From: Mitosporidium daphniae
Taxonomy: Eukaryota > Microsporidia
DNA: 63,074 nucleotides
Reading direction: 5' to 3'
Assembly: GCF_000760515.2 (NCBI RefSeq)
Contig: NW_013546634.1
Location: forward strand, 1 to 63,074
Positions 57,587-63,074 of the stretch are shown piece by piece; the stretch's first letter is position 1, and the number at the start of each line of letters is the position of its first letter. Made by a program: the position numbers and the translations under genes. The notes under the pieces were generated by a model. That model did not search any database. It was not told the origin of the DNA and saw only the letters and a program-made list of their open reading frames with translations.

Positions 57587-59374
57587 AGGTCACATTCAAT
57601 CTGCGAAGATCTAAATAGGTCTGGCCAACTCCGACAAATAGAATCGGTGCTCCCGATATGTGTGCCATCGATACTGCGGCACCAACCTAATGGGGGAAGA
57701 GCTATCACAAACCATCGGCCTACCTTATCATCAATGGTGTCAAATTTTGTCAGAACGATGCCGTCGATTATCCTCGGTCTACTTGTGGGCGAGGATAGCG
57801 GTGCATCTTTAATCAAAGATGCATTGAACTTGAGCAGCTGATCGACTGCTTCATTTCCCACAAGGGCCTCTCCGACGAAAATAATTCTATCCGGATTGGC
57901 GATTGAGATTAGCTACAAAATTAAAACAAGCGACTTCACTTTTGCCAAAGACTTCATAAGCGGCGTATTGTCTTGCATGCGACCAGCTGTATCGATAAAG
58001 ACGACATCAATTGCATTTGCTTTGGCATGTTGTATTGCTTCTTTTGCCAACGAGGCAGCATCCTTTCCGTATCCACGCTCAAACAGAGTGACAGAACCCA
58101 CTTTGGAGAGATTCTTAACGTGAACGGAAAGCTGCTCCACAGCCCCGCTTCGGAAAGTATCACCAGCGACAACCAATACTCGAAATCCCCTTTGAAGAGT
58201 CCAGTATACAAGCTTCGAAAGCGAAGTAGATTTTCCAACCCCGTTTACCCCAACAAGGGCAGCTACAAAAGGACGTCCTTGCTCTTTTGCCTCAGCCATT
58301 CCGAGGAAAATGTCGTTGGAAAATCTACTGTCGTCTGATGGTGTAAGTATTTGCTGGATAATTAGGGAGGTGGCATCCCTTATGATTGTATTTAGGGATC
58401 CTAAAGATATCAAGCAGTTAGCCAAGTACCTGAAGCCGAAAATGCAGAAAGCTCTTTTCCTACTAATTTCCTCTCTACGGCAGAGCAAACCTCAGAAGCC
58501 ACAGACTCGGCAACATTTTTTGCAATTAGCGATTCCTTTAGGGTTAAAAGAGGGGAGGCGAGGTTTTCGTGGGAAAGGCATTTTGAAATTCCGCTGATTT
58601 CATTTATCTTTCCCCACAAGGAAGACAGTATTCCAGAATTTGGGGATAAAGCTTTTGATGAGGCCTTCCTAAGTTCTGGAACTTCCTCCCCGATACCGGT
58701 CAATGAAATCATCGAGGAGGTTTGAATATTTTGGTCCGTCTGATCCTCAGAGCCAAAATTCAGCTCGGAAAGATCGTTATCTTCTCCATTATAATAAGGA
58801 TCGTCCCATTTTCGATTAATTTTCTTTGACCTTCGTAGCGGTTGTTTCGCCTGTCGATTGGCAGGGTCTGAGGAGGGTTTGGGTTCTGCATCTTGTAAGC
58901 AAATTGGAGTTTCTATGCACTCGATTTGATCCCCGGCACAGGATACACTCGATACTTTCAATATATTATAAATGGATTCATTTAAATATTTCTGTACATA
59001 ATCTGAAATGGCTGGATAGCCTTTACTACCGATTCCAAAAGAATCGATAAGCTCCAGATTTGAAATTGTAGACAGGGCATTAACATAGGTACTTTTACTG
59101 GTATCATTGGATTTACCAGTATACGAAATCTAAAGTGATAAGGTCGTTGATACCAAAATACCAAAAAAATGAGTTTCCTTTTCTCATCAATCAGCCACTG
59201 AAATGCCTGCTTATTGTCGGAAGTAATGTAATGCTTCTCGGATGTTGAAATTGTAGATTCGATAAGAACCTTGCGGATGAATTCGCTTGTATAATTCAGG
59301 TATGTTTTACAAAGCGGTCCGCTGGTCCAATAAAGCAGCCCTCCAAAAGAGACGATCGCTGCAAAGTCAAACAT
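57558..59374 (-). CDS. SRP101: Signal recognition particle receptor subunit alpha
   Basis: ER docking GTPase for SRP-ribosome complexes. Four introns (32, 29, 27, 37 nt) give 563 residues. N-terminal SRX longin-like domain ([16 protein letters not shown]) for binding the beta subunit; a charged linker ([15 protein letters not shown]); NG domain with G1 [30 protein letters not shown]3 DTAGRMQDN, the [15 protein letters not shown] block, G4 [11 protein letters not shown] and the closing [15 protein letters not shown]. The linker is shorter than in animals. Its last exon ends inside a 30-bp tandem repeat. Spacer to VMA8 stop, 194 bp. Confidence 0.96.
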
Positions 59375-59412
59375 AAATCAGCAATTAATTTTATTAATTA
59401 AATTATTAAAGT

Positions 59413-60496
59413 TTATATACAAGGAATGTCGTTCAATGCAACCGATATGATTCCCTTTTTATGGCCAGCATATTCTTTAAGCGTCAACCCAGTGGAGAGC
59501 TCCCACAGCCTGGCTGTTTGATCTGTGGAGACGCTTATTAAGAATGCCGAGTCAATTGAAAATACACCATCCCAGACCCATTTTTGATGTCCCGAGAGGG
59601 TGCATGTCAGCTGAAAGGATGAAGCATCCCATAGCCTCAAATTTGTATCGGATGAGAATGTAGAAATTCTCCTAAACACATAAATGATTGAGGAAAAAAT
59701 ACTTTCCATCAGGACTCAACAGTGCACGAGTGAGATACTTCCCCTGTGCCTTAAAGGATGATTGAGGTGAGCTTTGGATTGAGCCATTATAATTGATTAG
59801 CTCCCACTTGTAAACGGAGCCCTATTGTATGGGTTAAAAACCACAGTGTACCAAGTAGCTTGAGACAATCAAGCTAGATGCATCTAAAGAAATAGATATC
59901 GAATCCAAGGAATGTGGAACCACTGCCTATAAATAGTTACATACCGATCATGATACAATGTTTTCTATACAAGAATTAGTGGACAGGTCCCATGTTCTCA
60001 AATGGCCTGTAGACGTTACATACAAAATCTCGGCCTTGAGATGAGCGGAAATGATGTACCTGATTGGGATGGAGTATTGCTTGGTTGATGGCGCCGTCTC
60101 CTTTAGCTCCAAAATGACGTTGACATTTTGATGTTCTAGTATCCCAAATTTTAAGAAGCCCATCCTCTGCTGCGGTAAATAGCCATTTTGAGTCCTTTTG
60201 AAAACCGATAGATTTGATATTTCCTGCATGGTCTTCAAAGCCAATGAGCGGATCTGTATGTTCGCCGGTAATATCGAACAATTTAATTACAGAACAACCT
60301 GCGGCTGCCAGACACTTTTTATCCCGGTTAATGGCTATAGCATTTACTTGCTAAATGATAACGTAAGTCTTGAGAATACCGAATCAGTAAATGGGATCGT
60401 TAAAAGGCAAGTTGTGTATAACACGTCCCAAATTCGAATTGTGTGGTCATATCCAGCAGTAGCCAAAACAACTGACTGGTTCAAATAGCTAGACAT
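59413..60496 (-). CDS. LST8: TOR complex subunit LST8 (WD40)
   Basis: Seven-blade WD40 protein that binds the TOR kinase domain in TORC1 and TORC2. Five introns (29, 25, 30, 30, 31 nt) give 312 residues, the family length. Blades: ATAGYDHTIRIWD, after splicing DSQVNAIAINRDKKCLAAAG, WLFTAAEDGLLKIWDTR, LHPNQAEI, GHQKWVWDGVFSIDSAFLISVSTDQTARLWE (in pieces) and GHKKGIISVALND, which match LST8's first, second and last blades closely. Start ATG 60496 (MSSYLNQSVVLATAG). Gene order with SRP101 is head to tail, 38 bp apart. Confidence 0.94.
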
Positions 60497-60897
60497 AAAG
60501 GCTTTTAAATCTGGTTGCGTATTGATATATTACAATTAATTTTGGGTTTGAAGCAAATTTTGGTTGCATTCCGCTGCCCTTCCCCCAAACCCTAACCGAA
60601 AACACCGGAATTACAACTTTGCCGCAAGAGCGACCAATAAGTGCGCTCCACTGTTTGTCTTGAGATTCTCAGTAGTCTTATCTGATTTCGGTGCTATATA
60701 TTTAAGGCTTGCAAATTTATGCTTGAAAAGCTACTGATGTCTTTATTGCCAACAAATACGAGGATGGGAAGCCTTTTCGCTTCATAAACCAAATCAAGTA
60801 TTTAAATGCTCAATATTCCATTTTGACATACTTTGATGCTAATGGAACTTTCAATCGCTATTGGGAATGATGGGACTAAAAATACATACTTTCTATC
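60497..60897. other. 401-bp spacer between LST8 and APS kinase starts
   Basis: Divergent promoter region. No frame or RNA gene recognised. It contains CCCAAACCCTAACC at about 60586, which is short and not tandem. Confidence 0.5.
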
Positions 60898-61518
60898 ATG
60901 TATTGCATTTGGTTCAGCGGTATCCGCCGAGCTGGGAAGACAACGGCAGCAATTGCTTTGAAATTATGCCTTAAGGAGCAATACAACATGCATGCAGTTC
61001 TGGTTGACATCGATGATTTAAAAGCAACGCTAAATGAAGACCTGAAATTCTCCAGAAACGATCAAAGAGAGAATATGAGGAGGATAGCACATGTACCTCC
61101 ATCGTATTTTCACTTATATTTTGGAAGGTTGCAAGAATTTTCTGCAGCGAAAATATCATATCAATCGTAACATGCATATCCCCGTTCGCTGAGGATCGAA
61201 GAATGACGAGAGAAATTTTTAAGCGAGAAAGTATAGAAATGATACACGTATACTATTCTACTCATGAATAGATCTTGCTGGACATCCCAATACATGTAGC
61301 GAAAGAACGAAATCCAAAGGCTCTGGATGAAAAACAAGAACAGGGGATAATATCAGGTGATGATGATGAAGTCTTTCTAATACGTAGAGATGTTTAGAAT
61401 AGACGCCCCGTTTGAGAGACCAGATAACTGTAACTTGGCTATTCGAACGGATCAATTTTCTATTCCAGAAACGATGGAATTGGTTCTTAAAGCATCAGGC
61501 AACATTGGGCTTTTGTAA
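60898..61518 (+). CDS. Adenylyl-sulfate (APS) kinase
   Basis: Makes PAPS, the sulfate donor, from APS and ATP. Three introns (35, 24, 31 nt) give 176 residues. P-loop GIRRAGKTT (usual GLSGAGKTT), then DIDDLKATLNEDLKFSRNDQRENMRRIAHVA, the APS-binding arginine-rich block, ISPFAEDRR, LLDIPIHVAKERNPKAL and the C-terminal IDAPFERPDN. Two of the introns contain the only stops in the frame; each junction restores homology. A stand-alone enzyme like yeast Met14, with no ATP-sulfurylase domain. The two arginines replacing Ser-Gly in the P-loop are unusual. Confidence 0.85.
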
Positions 61519-63074
61519 AAACAGCCAGCCAGAAAGAAACCCTGATATACCGGGCTTAATAAAACCTCACTAAGCACAATTCCTAAATTGATCGTCCATT
61601 GTCCGCTGAAGTATCTCAGCATTTTCACAAGTTGAAGCTATTTTTAGGGTAAGAGTGATGACTTTTGGTAAATTTTCAATGCAAAACATATTGGCGGTCG
61701 GTGGTCAAGTCAAGTGTCGCTGTTGTCTGGTCATTTTATCTTTATTGTAATGTGTGCCTGTCCACAGTTATAGTTACCGCGATAAGGTTAGGGGGTTCGT
61801 CTCCTTCATCACTGGGGGATCCAGCAATATGACACGCATTAAAAGAATCGATGATGAATAAAAGCGGCATGCATCATGTCCCATGTCTTGGGTGTCTGTT
61901 GTTGCCTATATTTTGTAAAGAAAGACTCTCTGAAAAGGCGAAAATTCATGCTCTATTNTTAAAAAAGCTGTGGCTGACATTTATGCTGAGGTAGTTCTTT
62001 AAATTCAAGCTTACTCGCGGCTATGCAGCGTATTGCGTTGCAAAAGCTCGCGTAGCTCTTCAAACACCGATAGATATTATATATGTTGTGATGGCTCTCT
62101 TGCATCGAATCTGGTGTACTTTAGGTGTCCCCTAATGCTAAAGCCATATATCAACGAGTCTAAGACTGAAGGCTAGATTGCACAATAGGGTTAGATCCAA
62201 GCTAAAATGGACTACCATCAAACGGAGGAGGTGCCAAATTCCAGCTTTAAATTTAACGCCGAGCTGTGGAAATATACTGAACATTAGTTGTCAATTTGAT
62301 TTAAAACATTTAGGCACAACAGCAGATCAACCGCGAACAAATACAATAAGTTCATAAGTGGCCGGTGCACGAGAAACCCACCCAGGTTTAAAACATGGGT
62401 CTAAACCAATAATCTTGATGCGGGTTCGAAGGATCAAAAACTATGGTGCAATATACATGGTCCAAATTTATCACCAATCTGGCGATAGGCCTAGTGTAAA
62501 TTAGAAACTTGAAAGGACAAAAATCCGTGGCATTTCCTTGATCGCTATTGGCTAGTCAATATATCAAAACGCAAGGCTTAGTTATTCAGAATAGGCAATG
62601 GATAGTGCTTCGATAAATGCATCCCACAAGCGATATTTCTCTCTTTTGTTCGAGCTATGCATGCATATATACATATGTATCTCAAAAATAGTTTCTTTAG
62701 TCCAGCTCTGATCCTGCTTCTAGTAGGGATTCCATATTTTAAAATATTCAATGTTCATTTTTTCTTAATGGCGCGAGCATCAGTAAGATGAACTGCAATA
62801 TAGCCCACCTAAACTAAGATAACCTAACCTTTAACAACTCGAGTGCTCGGAATTATCTCTGACGCCATATCTTCCGGTGCCGTGCCCATTCGGGAAAAGG
62901 CCCAGGTGCCTGCTCTGACAGGATAGTAATTATAGAGCGGATTTCATCGATATTTTTTACATTCTGAAGTATCAATAACTAGCTCCCAGAGCCTTGGGNT
63001 TCTAATTGAAATATATTATGTGCTTTTAGGAACCCAAACTTTTAAATCTCAAGCCTATAAAATCACCTTTATTT
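61519..63074. other. 1.56-kb terminal region, no gene recognised
   Basis: AT-rich, all frames short. Two ambiguous bases (N) at 61958 and 62999 indicate weaker sequence quality. A GGGTTCGAAGGATC string at about 62412 resembles a tRNA B box but no cloverleaf forms around it. Nothing else seen. Confidence 0.5.

Noticed and set aside
62400-62470. tRNA gene suggested by a B-box-like GGGTTCGAAGG
   Set aside because: No acceptor or anticodon stem can be formed around it.

Overview
The window is nuclear DNA of a very compact eukaryote. About 45 protein genes, two tRNA genes and about 117 spliceosomal introns can be read in 63 kb. Almost every gene is cut by introns of 22-37 nt with GT...AG ends, usually with a CTAA/TTAA-like branch site only a few bases before the AG. 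Nearly every multi-exon model below closes to an exact multiple of three, which supports the splice calls. TAA, TAG and TGA are all used as stops, so the code is standard and a ciliate is unlikely. The gene content (fungal-type IKS1 kinase, GPI16, POLD3, CAAX-processing enzymes, Bro1) with retained mitochondrial functions (dihydrolipoamide dehydrogenase, the LepA-type GTPase GUF1) and tiny spacers suggests an early-diverging fungus on the Rozellomycota/microsporidian stem (Mitosporidium- or Paramicrosporidium-like). This placement is inference; no phylogeny could be run.

Layout. 0-8.5 kb: a partial unknown gene, a prefoldin-1-like gene, dihydrolipoamide dehydrogenase, tRNA-Ser(AGA), coatomer beta, ribosomal protein eL18 and isopentenyl-diphosphate isomerase. 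8.7-16.5 kb: an unknown antisense gene, a NUP88/NUP82-like nucleoporin, a TM9 (EMP70) protein and a transmembrane thioredoxin/PDI, separated by GC-rich and GGTTAAA-type minisatellites. 16.8-27.3 kb: a giant XMAP215/Stu2 TOG protein, an unknown protein, IKS1 kinase and the farnesyltransferase beta subunit. 27.4-38.7 kb: tRNA-Leu(TAA), a cold-shock protein, a bromodomain-BAH (RSC1/2-like) protein, a secreted tyrosinase, V-ATPase subunit d, a SART3/PRP24-like protein, a Bro1/ALIX protein and an unknown membrane protein. 38.8-51.2 kb: GPI16/PIG-T, GUF1, TAD2, a cationic amino-acid transporter, SF3A2, an unknown membrane protein, DNA polymerase delta subunit 3, a BAR protein, IMP3, TAF12 and RCE1. 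52.2-61.5 kb: an AP-1/2 beta adaptin without an ear, a small CxxC protein, an apyrase/GDPase, V-ATPase subunit D, SRP receptor alpha, LST8 and APS kinase. The last 1.5 kb is apparently non-coding and carries two ambiguous bases.

The genes are housekeeping. Several form functional sets: vesicle traffic (COPB1, beta adaptin, TM9, Bro1, BAR protein, SRP receptor), isoprenoid and CAAX processing (IDI1, FNTB, RCE1), V-ATPase (subunits d and D), splicing (SF3A2, SART3/PRP24) and ER/Golgi surface biogenesis (GPI16, PDI, apyrase, perhaps tyrosinase). I found no mobile element, CRISPR array or clearly novel multi-gene system. The most unusual signals concern gene expression: a probable GT-TG intron in GUF1, a GC-AG (or long) first intron in DLD, a frameshift or 20-nt intron in V-ATPase D, no visible start codon in SF3A2, and divergent start codons 3-14 bp apart.
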